This document shows, piece by piece, positions 24,338 to 32,734 of a DNA stretch of 42,409 nucleotides (the first letter of the stretch is position 1; each line of letters starts with the position of its first letter). The translations under genes and the position numbers were made by a program. The notes beneath the pieces were generated by a model that worked only from the letters and a program-made list of their open reading frames with translations, was not told where the DNA came from and searched no databases. Origin of the DNA: VBAS01 sp035318985 (GTDB taxonomy: Bacteria; Bacteroidota; Bacteroidia; Chitinophagales; Chitinophagaceae). Where the stretch lies: contig DATHDP010000120.1 in the NCBI GenBank assembly GCA_035318985.1, positions 1 to 42,409 of the forward strand, given 5' to 3'.

Positions 24338-26671
24338 ATGACAAATTATTTAGAGGGATTGAATGATAAACAACGTGAGGCCGTATTACATATTGATGGC
24401 CCCTTGATGATAGTGGCCGGTGCCGGCAGTGGAAAAACTAAAGTGCTTACAACCCGCGTGACTCACCTGATGGCAAATGGTATAGACGCTTTCAATATTC
24501 TTGCTCTCACTTTTACAAATAAGGCTGCAAAGGAGATGAAGGAACGGGTCGAACACATTCTTGGTAACAACGAAGCAAGAAATTTATATATCGGAACATT
24601 CCATTCCGTGTTTGCAAGAATTCTTCGGACCGAGGCGCCGAAAATGGGTTATCCAAACAACTTTACCATTTATGATACAGATGATGCAAAGAGTGTTGTA
24701 AAAACTGTGATCAATGAATTAAATCTTGATGACAAACATTATAAGCCTTCTACGGTTTATAACCGGATCTCCTCAGCTAAAAATGCTTTGGTGGGGCCCG
24801 CAGAATATGCAAACGACTATTATATTCAGCAAGAGGATATGCGCAGTAATCGCCCGGCCATAAGCCAGATCTATGATGCGTATGTTAAACGTTGTTTTAA
24901 AAACGGCGCCATGGATTTTGATGATCTGCTTTTAAAGTTTTATGAGTTATTAAAAACATTTCCTGAAAGCCTGAGTAAGTATCAGCATAAGTTCAGGTAT
25001 ATTTTAATTGATGAGTACCAGGACACCAACCCTGCACAGTATGAAATAATAAAATTACTCGGCGCTATGCATGAAAATGTGTGTGTAGTAGGTGATGATG
25101 CACAAAGCATTTATAGTTTTCGTGGCGCCACGATCCAGAATATTTTGCAATTTCAAAAAGATTATGAAGAGGTTAAAGTGATAAAACTGGAGCAGAATTA
25201 TCGGAGTACACAAAACATTTTAAATACTGCCAACGAAGTCATTAAAAATAATAAAAGCCAGATACCAAAAGATCTTTGGACGGAAAATGCAGAAGGAGAG
25301 AAGATCCGTATTGTAAGAACAATGACCGATAACGAAGAAGGAAAATTTATTGCTGACACTATCCAGGAACAAAAGCTTCGTAATCATTTTTACAATCGGG
25401 ATTTTGCAATTCTTTACCGCACTAATGCACAAAGCCGGGCCTTTGAAGAATCGTTGCGTCGCATGGGCATTCCTTATACTATTTATGGTGGCATTAGTTT
25501 TTATCAACGCAAAGAGATCAAAGATTATATCGCTTATTTAAGAATTACTATTAACCCAAGAGATGAAGAAGCGCTGAAACGCATCATCAATTATCCTGCG
25601 AGAGGCATTGGCAAAACAACTATTGATAAAGCTGTTTTGTTTGCCAATGAAAATAACATAAGCATGTGGGAAGTGCTGGAACAGGCAAAAACTTTTGGGT
25701 TCAAGGCCGGCACCTTAGAAGCTATTGAAGGATTTGTGATAATGATAAAGAGTTTTCAAAGCATGTTGCAAAAGCACAATGCTTATGATGTGGCTTTTCA
25801 TGTTGGCAAACAAACAAATTTTGTAAGAGAACTTTTTAATGATAAAAGCACGGAAGGTGTAGCACGATATGAGAATATACAGGAATTGTTGAACTCAATA
25901 AAAGAATGGATAGAAAGCCCGGATAATGAGGAGGGAGAGGTGGTAGATAAAAGCCTGGGAAGCTATTTACAACAGATTGTTTTACTAACTGATGCGGATA
26001 ACAAAGACCCCAATGCAGATACCGTAAAACTAATGACGATACATGCAGCAAAAGGACTTGAATTCTCTGTTGTATTTGTTGCCGGCCTCGAAGAAATGCT
26101 TTTTCCAAATGCACTTAGCATAAATAAAAGAGAAGAATTAGAAGAAGAAAGGAGGCTGTTTTATGTTGCAATAACAAGGGCTAAAAAAAGATTGTTTATT
26201 ACTTATGCCAATACACGTTATCGTTTTGGTTCTTTAGTGCAAAATGAACCAAGCCGCTTTATAGATGAGCTTCCTGAAAATTTTATTGACAGAAGTTTTG
26301 CCGGAGGTGGTGCAAAGAACCAGGGTTCTGGCAATGGAACCGCATTTGAAAGAATGAAAGGATGGGGAGGAAGTGGCAAAGACTGGACATCTGATAACCG
26401 GACGTCAACAAAAAAAGAAACACCTTCTTATTTGGCACCGAAAGTCAACATTCAGAAAGTTATTGAACATGTTCCTTCTGCAGATTTTAAAGCAAGTGAC
26501 GTATCCAATTTGCAAGTGGGGCAAAAAGTAGAGCACCAGAAATTCGGTTTTGGTGAAGTGGTAAAAAAAGAAGGAGCAGCGCATAACCCGATAGCTACTA
26601 TTAAATTTGAGAACAACGGAGAAAAAAAGATAATGCTGAACTATGCAAAGCTTCGGATTATCGAAGCCTGA
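24338..26671 (+). CDS. pcrA: ATP-dependent DNA helicase, PcrA/UvrD family
   Basis: The 777-aa superfamily 1 helicase unwinds DNA with 3'-5' polarity in repair and replication restart. Motifs in order: Q motif in LNDKQREAV, Walker A VAGAGSGKTK, ALTFTNKAAKEMKER, DEYQDTNPAQY, VVGDDAQSIYSFRGA, EQNYRST, TIHAAKGLEFSVVF and FYVAITRAKKRL. A Gly-rich linker (about 660-690) leads to a C-terminal tail with VGQKVEHQKFGFGEVV, the RNA-polymerase-contacting tail typical of PcrA/UvrD. The ATG at 24338 was chosen. An earlier in-frame ATG at 24299 would add 13 residues read from an interspersed repeat. Confidence 0.93.
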   Translation: MTNYLEGLNDKQREAVLHIDGPLMIVAGAGSGKTKVLTTRVTHLMANGIDAFNILALTFTNKAAKEMKERVEHILGNNEARNLYIGTFHSVFARILRTEAPKMGYPNNFTIYDTDDAKSVVKTVINELNLDDKHYKPSTVYNRISSAKNALVGPAEYANDYYIQQEDMRSNRPAISQIYDAYVKRCFKNGAMDFDDLLLKFYELLKTFPESLSKYQHKFRYILIDEYQDTNPAQYEIIKLLGAMHENVCVVGDDAQSIYSFRGATIQNILQFQKDYEEVKVIKLEQNYRSTQNILNTANEVIKNNKSQIPKDLWTENAEGEKIRIVRTMTDNEEGKFIADTIQEQKLRNHFYNRDFAILYRTNAQSRAFEESLRRMGIPYTIYGGISFYQRKEIKDYIAYLRITINPRDEEALKRIINYPARGIGKTTIDKAVLFANENNISMWEVLEQAKTFGFKAGTLEAIEGFVIMIKSFQSMLQKHNAYDVAFHVGKQTNFVRELFNDKSTEGVARYENIQELLNSIKEWIESPDNEEGEVVDKSLGSYLQQIVLLTDADNKDPNADTVKLMTIHAAKGLEFSVVFVAGLEEMLFPNALSINKREELEEERRLFYVAITRAKKRLFITYANTRYRFGSLVQNEPSRFIDELPENFIDRSFAGGGAKNQGSGNGTAFERMKGWGGSGKDWTSDNRTSTKKETPSYLAPKVNIQKVIEHVPSADFKASDVSNLQVGQKVEHQKFGFGEVVKKEGAAHNPIATIKFENNGEKKIMLNYAKLRIIEA

Positions 26672-26761
26672 TCTATCCCTTTTAAGTAGGTCAAATAGTG
26701 TTGATATTTCTCATTTAATGTCTCACCAATATTTATCGTATTTGCGGCACGATATTTTATG

Positions 26762-26783
26762 TTTACTTATTCTGATAAGTAAA
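26762..26783. promoter_or_regulatory. 9-bp inverted repeat before the 64-aa gene
   Basis: TTTACTTAT (26762-26770) and ATAAGTAAA (26775-26783) are perfect inverted copies around TCTG, 17 nt before the ATG. It may be a regulator site or a hairpin near the ribosome entry region. Confidence 0.45.
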
Positions 26784-26799
26784 TCTTAAAATAAAAACT

Positions 26800-26994
26800 A
26801 TGCAAAAAAAATTATTAGGCTTGGTCTTGGCCGCTGCCGCTTATGGTGTTTATCGTTACACTCAAATGACTCCTGAACAAAAAGCTGAACTTAAAAAAAG
26901 AGGAGGAGACTTTTTAGAAAAGAACATGGGGAGTTTTGGTAATCTTTTTGGTCAAAAGTCTGCTGTAACTGAAACAAGTAATAAATTCAATTGA
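26800..26994 (+). CDS. Small hypothetical protein with N-terminal hydrophobic segment
   Basis: A 64-aa protein starting MQKKLLGLVLAAAAYGVYRY, a short hydrophobic helix followed by a charged segment (MTPEQKAELKKRGGDFLEK) and a polar C-terminus. It looks like a small membrane-tethered or YtxH-like protein. A perfect intrinsic terminator follows and an inverted repeat precedes it, which supports a real gene. Function unknown. Confidence 0.7.
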   Translation: MQKKLLGLVLAAAAYGVYRYTQMTPEQKAELKKRGGDFLEKNMGSFGNLFGQKSAVTETSNKFN

Positions 26995-27008
26995 CCCTTA
27001 TATATATT

Positions 27009-27039
27009 AAAAAGAGTTGCTTTTTTTGCAACTCTTTTT
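27009..27039. terminator. Bidirectional terminator between the 64-aa gene and the acylase
   Basis: AAAAAGAGTTGC (27009-27020) pairs with GCAACTCTTTTT (27028-27039) around seven T residues. T tracts follow in both directions, so it can end both convergent transcripts. Confidence 0.85.
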
Positions 27040-27044
27040 ATTTA

Positions 27045-29228
27045 TTACTCACCGGGGTGATACTTTTTTTCTACATGTTGCATCACATCTTCTTTATAAA
27101 ATAAAACATCTTTAAACTGACCCTGGCTATACATCGTTCCCTGGTCAAAAAAATGTTTAGAGCTCTCATTTCCGCTTTCACCCCCTGCCAATAATGATTT
27201 TGCTTTTATTCTTTTGCCGAATTCCACAGCACATATAAAGCTATTACCATTTACCCCATACCTTTTTTTAGTGCCGGGAAAACTGCGACTGGTATAAGAA
27301 GGAAGCATTCCCCATGTCGAAGACACAAATCCATCAGGTATACTTGGTCTACTATCATCAAACTTATTATCTATCTCAGATGATATTCTTTGAAAACGGT
27401 TGATCTCGCCCCATTCTATTTGCCAGCGGCCATATTTATTTGTCAGATCGTTTATTGTGGCTACTAATGGCTGCAATAATTCTTCTGGCTTTGCATTTGC
27501 TGCAAAATATTTTGCTTTATCAACCTGGTCAGCTTCTTCATCATCAACAACTTTTGTTCTAAAAATAGATGGTAAGATCTTTTGGCCCCATTCAACTGCC
27601 AAAGTTGTTGCAATTGAATTTTCTCCGCAACGAAAATCCCAACTTCTAAAAATCGATATGGCTTCATACAACTTGTTATAAAGCGTATCATTTCCGTGAA
27701 CATTTTGCCCAAAACATTTTATCAAGGCAGGGATTAAAATTTCAAATGCCGATAGTCTTTTATCATATCCCGCTTTGATCACTTTATCGATCGTGTACTT
27801 CTTCTCCTCGCTTAATACTCTTACTGCATTAATGCCGCGAAAGTTTTCGCCATCAGGCGCCATATATGCAGGGTAGTTTTCTTTTTTAGGGCTATTAGCT
27901 CCTGCAACTGTAAATGGTGTAGAGTTACAATTCTGCAGCCAACCATTTGGAGGGTTTACACTAAACACAGTTTCGTCGATGCTGTGATAACCTTTCCATT
28001 CTGTTGCAGATACACTTCCATCAACAGCTTTACTCCAATCATACTTAGTATCTCTTTTAGGAATACGATTGCCGTGCCAGTAAGCAATGTTTCCTTCTGC
28101 ATCAGCATAAACGGTATTGTTTGAAATATTTCCTTTGAGGTCAAGTGTCTTTTTAAAATCTTCAAAACTCTTTGCTTTTATTCTCTGCCAGCATTGTACC
28201 AATCCATTCATAATACGGTTATCTGCTTTTACGCTTAACCATTGTCCATTTCTTTTTGCCATAATGGGACCATGCTGTGTAAATAATGCATTGATATTTG
28301 TTGTTTCAATACCGGTTTCTTTTTTTGTTTTGATCGAAATTCTTTTTTGAATAACCGGCTTTGTCTTGCCATCATATTCATACACCCACTTATTGTCTTT
28401 TTTTGAAACTTTCTCAATATAAGTATCCGCTGCATCAACGGCACTGGAAGTATGCATCCATCCACAATGTTCATTAAAGCCCTGGTAAACGAAAAACTGT
28501 CCCCATGTAACTGCACCATATGCGTTTAATCCTTCCTCACTCACCATGTGCACTTCAGGTCGGAAATAAAATGTTACGTGTGGATTGATATAAAGGATCG
28601 CATTTCCTGACTCAGTGATCTTTGGTGAAAAGGCAAAACCATTTGATCCGGTTAATATTTCTTCTTCAAGTTTTTTAACAAATGAAACAGACGGTTCGCC
28701 TGAATAAAAGCTTTTTAATTCATTTACAGAAATATCAGCGGTACTGATAGCACCAATGCTTCCATCTGTCCATAACAAGGGATACCAGGGTTTGAAACGA
28801 GTTAGCAGTGTGGGTTTAGTATTCCTGTTCTTATATAAATAATAATTAATACCATCCGCAAAAGCATTACACAATTTTTTTAACCATGCAGGTGAGTTGT
28901 TAAAATCTTTTACTGCATCAGCAGAATCGATGATCATTCTTATCAGCAGATCATCATATAATGATGTGTCGCCTTTTACTTCTGCCATTCTTCCGAGCTT
29001 TTCAACATAATTCATCTCGACCCTTTTGAAATCATCTTCGCATTGAGCATACATTAGACCAAACACAGCATCTGCATCTGTTTTTCCATAAATGTGCGGT
29101 ATCCCCCAGTTATCCCTTATAATATCGACATTCTTCGCCTGTTTTTCCCAGCGGGAAATTTCTTCCTTAGAAAAAGCTTGAGAGAATAAGGTGACTGGGA
29201 CAAATAAAAAGATAAATATTTTTCTCAT
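27045..29228 (-). CDS. Penicillin acylase family protein (S45 Ntn hydrolase)
   Basis: The 727-aa product has a signal peptide ending near LFSQ (residue 17) and is a periplasmic proenzyme of the N-terminal nucleophile type. It would self-cleave before S195 in TGSNGFAFSP, where the new N-terminal Ser is the nucleophile. Upstream is the alpha-subunit region (IIRDNWGIPHIYGKTDADAVFGLMYAQ); downstream are the GAVTWGQFFVYQGFNEHCGW and VYADAEGNIAYWHGNRIPKR segments. Homologues remove acyl chains from homoserine lactones or beta-lactams; the substrate cannot be predicted. An inverted repeat lies upstream of the start. Confidence 0.9.
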   Translation of the reverse strand: MRKIFIFLFVPVTLFSQAFSKEEISRWEKQAKNVDIIRDNWGIPHIYGKTDADAVFGLMYAQCEDDFKRVEMNYVEKLGRMAEVKGDTSLYDDLLIRMIIDSADAVKDFNNSPAWLKKLCNAFADGINYYLYKNRNTKPTLLTRFKPWYPLLWTDGSIGAISTADISVNELKSFYSGEPSVSFVKKLEEEILTGSNGFAFSPKITESGNAILYINPHVTFYFRPEVHMVSEEGLNAYGAVTWGQFFVYQGFNEHCGWMHTSSAVDAADTYIEKVSKKDNKWVYEYDGKTKPVIQKRISIKTKKETGIETTNINALFTQHGPIMAKRNGQWLSVKADNRIMNGLVQCWQRIKAKSFEDFKKTLDLKGNISNNTVYADAEGNIAYWHGNRIPKRDTKYDWSKAVDGSVSATEWKGYHSIDETVFSVNPPNGWLQNCNSTPFTVAGANSPKKENYPAYMAPDGENFRGINAVRVLSEEKKYTIDKVIKAGYDKRLSAFEILIPALIKCFGQNVHGNDTLYNKLYEAISIFRSWDFRCGENSIATTLAVEWGQKILPSIFRTKVVDDEEADQVDKAKYFAANAKPEELLQPLVATINDLTNKYGRWQIEWGEINRFQRISSEIDNKFDDSRPSIPDGFVSSTWGMLPSYTSRSFPGTKKRYGVNGNSFICAVEFGKRIKAKSLLAGGESGNESSKHFFDQGTMYSQGQFKDVLFYKEDVMQHVEKKYHPGE

Positions 29229-29250
29229 GATTTAAATTACAGATTATTCT

Positions 29251-29295
29251 AAATGAAATTTTTTTTTCATCAATTACCAGTAAAAAATTTCATTT
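29251..29295. repeat. 14-bp AT-rich inverted repeat between acylase and response regulator
   Basis: AAATGAAATTTTTT (29251-29264) and AAAAAATTTCATTT (29282-29295) are perfect inverted copies around a 17-nt loop. It lies about 60 nt past the response-regulator stop and 23 nt before the acylase ATG, so it may be a terminator for one or a leader hairpin for the other. Confidence 0.5.
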
Positions 29296-29355
29296 TGTAA
29301 TATTTCAGGAAAGATACATTATTGAGAATAAATTAAAATGCCTGGCCACAGCAGA

Positions 29356-30045
29356 TCAGGTTACTACAAACCTGTATCCGATCCCTTTAATAGTAATGAT
29401 TTCCAAAGAAGGATCTTCTTTTAAATAACCACGTAGTTTGGTAATGTAAACATCAAGATTACGGCTATTGAAGAAATTATCATTGCCCCAAAGAAGATTG
29501 AGAATATCTTTTCGACCAATGATCTTATCACGATTCTCATATAATACTTTCAAAAGTTCGCTTTCCCTGTACGAAAGCTTGCGATCTTCTTTACCGTCAT
29601 TTAATACCTGCCGGTTGAGTTGAAAAGTATATTTTCCCATCGTTACACTATCACCGGTAATTTTTTTAGGCGCTTCTGTTTTATTGCGAAGAGCATTTTG
29701 AATTCTTACGATCAGTTCTTCCATGCTAAAAGGCTTGCGAATATAATCATTGCCGCCAAGTGAAAAGCCTTTCACTACATCTTCGGTTTGTGTTTTCGCA
29801 GTGAGAAAAATAATAGGTACTTCTTCATTCTGTTCCCTTATTTCATCTGCGATAGTAAAGCCATCTTTATTCGGAAGCATTACATCCAATACACAGATAT
29901 CCGGTTCTGATTTTTTAAATGCCCCCGTTGCTTTTGCCCCATCGCTTTCCATTATTACTTCAAAGCCGCGGCTTTCAAGACTTTCCTTAACGATCTTGCC
30001 AAGAAACAATTCATCCTCTACGTATAGAACTTTTGTTTTGCTCAT
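29356..30045 (-). CDS. Response regulator, OmpR/PhoB family (RprY-like)
   Basis: The 229-aa protein has a REC domain (about 4-118) with phospho-acceptor D54 in CVLDVMLPNKDGF, D11 in the acidic pocket and K104 in YIRKPFSMEE, then an OmpR-type winged helix (about 130-228) with LSYRESELLKVL and the recognition region NSRNLDVYITKLRGYLKED. It resembles RprY of Bacteroides. The kinase gene lies 97 nt upstream on the same strand. Winged helices of this type bind direct repeats with 10-11 bp spacing, and two such repeat clusters exist in the window (31772-31807 and 39913-39960). Confidence 0.92.
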   Translation of the reverse strand: MSKTKVLYVEDELFLGKIVKESLESRGFEVIMESDGAKATGAFKKSEPDICVLDVMLPNKDGFTIADEIREQNEEVPIIFLTAKTQTEDVVKGFSLGGNDYIRKPFSMEELIVRIQNALRNKTEAPKKITGDSVTMGKYTFQLNRQVLNDGKEDRKLSYRESELLKVLYENRDKIIGRKDILNLLWGNDNFFNSRNLDVYITKLRGYLKEDPSLEIITIKGIGYRFVVT

Positions 30046-30059
30046 TTAATATTTAGTTT

Positions 30060-30142
30060 AATCGCTAAAACACAAAGAAACGCAAAGTATTTATAACACA
30101 GGTCTTCTCTATACGAAACACAAAGCCTTAGCGCCTTTGCGG
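30060..30142. repeat. Probable dispersed repeat between kinase and regulator genes
   Basis: The gap carries CGCTAA/TTAGCG and CGCAAAG/CTTTGCG blocks in partly inverted order, the pattern of the CTTTGCGTCTTTGCG-type repeats common in many genomes. It may affect relative expression of kinase and regulator. Only one copy is in this window. Confidence 0.4.
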
Positions 30143-31726
30143 TCAAGCACTTTTTGGTAAAGTAATAATAAATTTAGATCCGAGCCCGGGTTGACTTTCC
30201 ACTTCTATTTTTCCTTTGTGTCTTTGAATAACATGTGCTACGTAGCTTAATCCCAGGCCATAACCTTTCGTATTATGGGTATTCCCCAAAGGAACACGGA
30301 AAAATTTTTCAAACACCTTTTCTTTATACTCCGGTGAAATGCCAATGCCATTATCTGCAACAGATAACTCAACCTCGTTTCCTTTTTCCTTTAAATCAAA
30401 CTTTATAGCAATATTGTCGTTGCCATATTTTAATGCATTGTCAAGTAAATTAAAAACAACACTGAGTAAATGAAGCCTGTCTCCCTGTAAATGTGTATCG
30501 CCTTCCGTATTTATAGAAACGATCGCATGATGTTTTTCGATTTGCAATCGCATTGAAGAAACAACTTCATTCACCACGCCTTTTAGGTCAAGCAATTCAT
30601 ATTTCAGCTCAATTTCCTTTTTCTCAAACATGGAAAGCTTCAGTACTTTATCTACCAACAATGAAAGACGTTGCAATTCATTCTGCGAAATATCTAAATA
30701 TTCTTTGGTTCGTTGCGGGTCGTTGATCGCATTAAAATTTCTTAACGCTTCTATAGCCACTCCTACTGTGGCGATCGGTGTTTTTAATTCGTGTGTGATG
30801 TTGCTGATGAATTCATTCTTTATTTCAGTCAATTTTCGCTGCCGTTGAAGATTTCGGTAAAGTAAGCCAAATGAAAAAACAGTAACTCCTACAAGAAATA
30901 ACGAAAATAAAATTGGCGAAGTAAGTTTTTTGATCAAATAGCCAAAAGAATTACCGAGGGTTAATTCATATGTGACAGGATGCGCAAAACCGATAGTGAT
31001 CTTATTTGGTACTCTCATATCTTCCGGTGGACCAGTTGTCTCTCTTTGCAGAGGACCTGCATTTTTTGAAATAGAAATTGGAACATTTAATCCTTCTTTT
31101 TTAAAAGCAATGCCGCAGGCTGAATCAATTTCCTTTACACGCAATGAATCCTGTAATGAATCAACATTGTATAAGAATTTAAAAATTTCTCCGGGAGGGC
31201 CTTTGCGTTCATACATAAAATCTCTCGTTGAATCTCCCGTCCTTGAAAATGACTCATTCATTGAAATGACCATGTTCCCTTTTTTATGTCTTATCGAATC
31301 GCCTGATAATTCTCTGTTTCTTATTATAACATTCGGTCTGTTTTCCAGGTCAATCCCTGCATTTCGCAATGAATCACTTACCCGTATCGTTACATTATTT
31401 ATTGCATTAGCGATCTCATCTTCAGGGTGACCGGGAAATCCAGTCATCGCTTCACCATTCATTACTTCAACTCTTATTTTACCGGTTGAATCATTAAAAA
31501 CTTTATCAAGATTCAGCTTTTTTGCCTGGAGCTTTCTTACAGTTTCTTTAAAAACAACGCTGCTGCGGAACTCGAGGTTCTTTTTTTCCTTGATATAATT
31601 TTCGCGAAGCCAGAAAACCTGGAAGCCGGCAATAATGAGAATAGGAATAGCCATTAACAACAGCTGCCATTCGCTGTGCGTACTGAGTTTAGGATCTCTT
31701 CCAGATATGTTTCCGGATCTGTTCAT
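30143..31726 (-). CDS. Membrane sensor histidine kinase (RprX-like)
   Basis: The 527-aa kinase has two membrane helices (about 21-40 and 270-290) bounding a periplasmic sensor domain of about 230 residues with no recognised fold. HisKA follows with H312 in SNITHELKTPIA, and the ATP-binding domain with N box DNALKYGNDN, G1 box DNGIGISPEYK, FEKFFRVP and G2 box GYGLGLSY. No HAMP domain is evident. It phosphorylates the downstream regulator by inference. It is divergent from the GLPGLI gene; the shared 132-nt region carries phased TTAAC repeats. Confidence 0.9.
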   Translation of the reverse strand: MNRSGNISGRDPKLSTHSEWQLLLMAIPILIIAGFQVFWLRENYIKEKKNLEFRSSVVFKETVRKLQAKKLNLDKVFNDSTGKIRVEVMNGEAMTGFPGHPEDEIANAINNVTIRVSDSLRNAGIDLENRPNVIIRNRELSGDSIRHKKGNMVISMNESFSRTGDSTRDFMYERKGPPGEIFKFLYNVDSLQDSLRVKEIDSACGIAFKKEGLNVPISISKNAGPLQRETTGPPEDMRVPNKITIGFAHPVTYELTLGNSFGYLIKKLTSPILFSLFLVGVTVFSFGLLYRNLQRQRKLTEIKNEFISNITHELKTPIATVGVAIEALRNFNAINDPQRTKEYLDISQNELQRLSLLVDKVLKLSMFEKKEIELKYELLDLKGVVNEVVSSMRLQIEKHHAIVSINTEGDTHLQGDRLHLLSVVFNLLDNALKYGNDNIAIKFDLKEKGNEVELSVADNGIGISPEYKEKVFEKFFRVPLGNTHNTKGYGLGLSYVAHVIQRHKGKIEVESQPGLGSKFIITLPKSA

Positions 31727-31771
31727 TTAAAAAACAAATTTAGCCATTCGATAGCCGGCTTATTACCGCTG

Positions 31772-31807
31772 TTAACGTTTATTAACCTTAAACTAAGGTA
31801 ACTTAAC
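31772..31807 (+). promoter_or_regulatory. Phased TTAAC direct repeats upstream of the GLPGLI promoter
   Basis: TTAAC at 31772, 31782 and 31803, with a variant CTAAG at 31793, gives spacings of 10, 11 and 10 bp. The last copy abuts the -33 element. This layout is what OmpR/PhoB-type regulators bind. Overlapping it, ACCTTA-AAC-TAAGGT (31785-31799) is also an inverted repeat. Confidence 0.55.
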
Positions 31808-31837
31808 TTGTTGCCGATAACGGCTTAATTAGTTTTG
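31807..31837 (+). promoter_or_regulatory. Promoter of the GLPGLI gene
   Basis: CTTG (31807-31810), 19 nt, then TAGTTTTG (31830-31837) matches TTTG-N19-TAnnTTTG with a single mismatch in the -33. The ATG follows 21 nt later at 31859. GTTTTG-A-CAAAAC (31832-31844) is an inverted repeat overlapping the -7. Confidence 0.7.
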
Positions 31838-31858
31838 ACAAAACATTAATTTCAATTT

Positions 31859-32674
31859 ATGAAACGCTTATTGATTGCTTCAGCTATGCTAATAGCTATT
31901 CCCACTCTTGCACAGGTAAAAGAAGGTAAGATCGTGTATGAAAGAACAATGCAAATGCAGATCAGGATCAATGATGATAATCCTGCTTTTCAAAATATGA
32001 TCCCAAAAGAAAGAAAAGATAAGTTTGAACTTTTTTTTACTGAAGGAAAAAGTTTGTGGCAGCCGGTAGAAGATGATGGGCAAAGCGATGAATCAGCATT
32101 TGGTGATGCAGGCGGCGGTATGCGAATGGTAATTAGAATGCCGGGCAGCAATGATATTGTCTTTCACAATGTAATCGACTCAAAAAAAGTGGAGCAGCGG
32201 GAATTGGCTGAGAAAAATTATATCATTACAGATAGTATCAAAAAGCTCAATTGGAAAGTGGCTGGTGAAACCAAAGCAATATTAGGTCACAATTGCATGA
32301 AAGCAACATCACAACGTATACAGGAAAGTTTTCGGATGACAATGGATAATGGTGAAGCAAAAAGAGAAAAAGTGATGGACACTTTAAATATCGTAGCATG
32401 GTTTACCAATGAAATTCCCGGATCATTTGGTCCTGAAATGTACCAGGGACAGTTGCCGGGAACCATTTTGGAAATAGATGTCAATAATGGAAGAACTTCT
32501 TATAAAGCAATTGAAATTTCTCCAAAGGTTGATGTTGCAAAGATCAAAGAACCATCGAAAGGGAAAAAAGCAACTCCCGAAGAATTTGCAAAAGAAAGAG
32601 AAAAGATGATGCAGGAAATGATGCAGAATAACGGTGGTGGCGGACCGGGTATGAGAATTAATATCCGCAATTAA
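31859..32674 (+). CDS. GLPGLI family secreted protein
   Basis: The 271-aa product has a signal peptide (MKRLLIASAMLIAIPTLAQ) and the GLPGLI-family layout: KEGKIVYERT at the start, ILGHNCMKATS, IVAWFTNEIPGSFGPEMYQG, and the family motif here as GQLPGTILEID. The C-terminal 40 residues are charged and end in a Gly-rich stretch. GLPGLI proteins of Bacteroidota are often found with outer-membrane beta-barrel proteins, and one is encoded at 37029-39854. Function unknown. Control by the divergent kinase/regulator pair is likely. Confidence 0.88.
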   Translation: MKRLLIASAMLIAIPTLAQVKEGKIVYERTMQMQIRINDDNPAFQNMIPKERKDKFELFFTEGKSLWQPVEDDGQSDESAFGDAGGGMRMVIRMPGSNDIVFHNVIDSKKVEQRELAEKNYIITDSIKKLNWKVAGETKAILGHNCMKATSQRIQESFRMTMDNGEAKREKVMDTLNIVAWFTNEIPGSFGPEMYQGQLPGTILEIDVNNGRTSYKAIEISPKVDVAKIKEPSKGKKATPEEFAKEREKMMQEMMQNNGGGGPGMRINIRN

Positions 32675-32695
32675 ATACTCAAACAATATTATTCA

Positions 32696-32722
32696 AGGCG
32701 ACATGTACATGTCGCCTTTTTT
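32696..32722 (+). terminator. Intrinsic terminator of the GLPGLI gene
   Basis: AGGCGACAT (32696-32704) pairs with ATGTCGCCT (32709-32717) around GTAC, a perfect 22-bp palindrome, followed by five T residues and more T-rich sequence. Confidence 0.9.
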
Positions 32723-32734
32723 ATTTTATTTATC

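Noticed and set aside
30972..31430. 152-codon plus-strand frame opposite the histidine kinase
   Set aside because: A shadow of the sensor-domain coding region, with no motif of its own.
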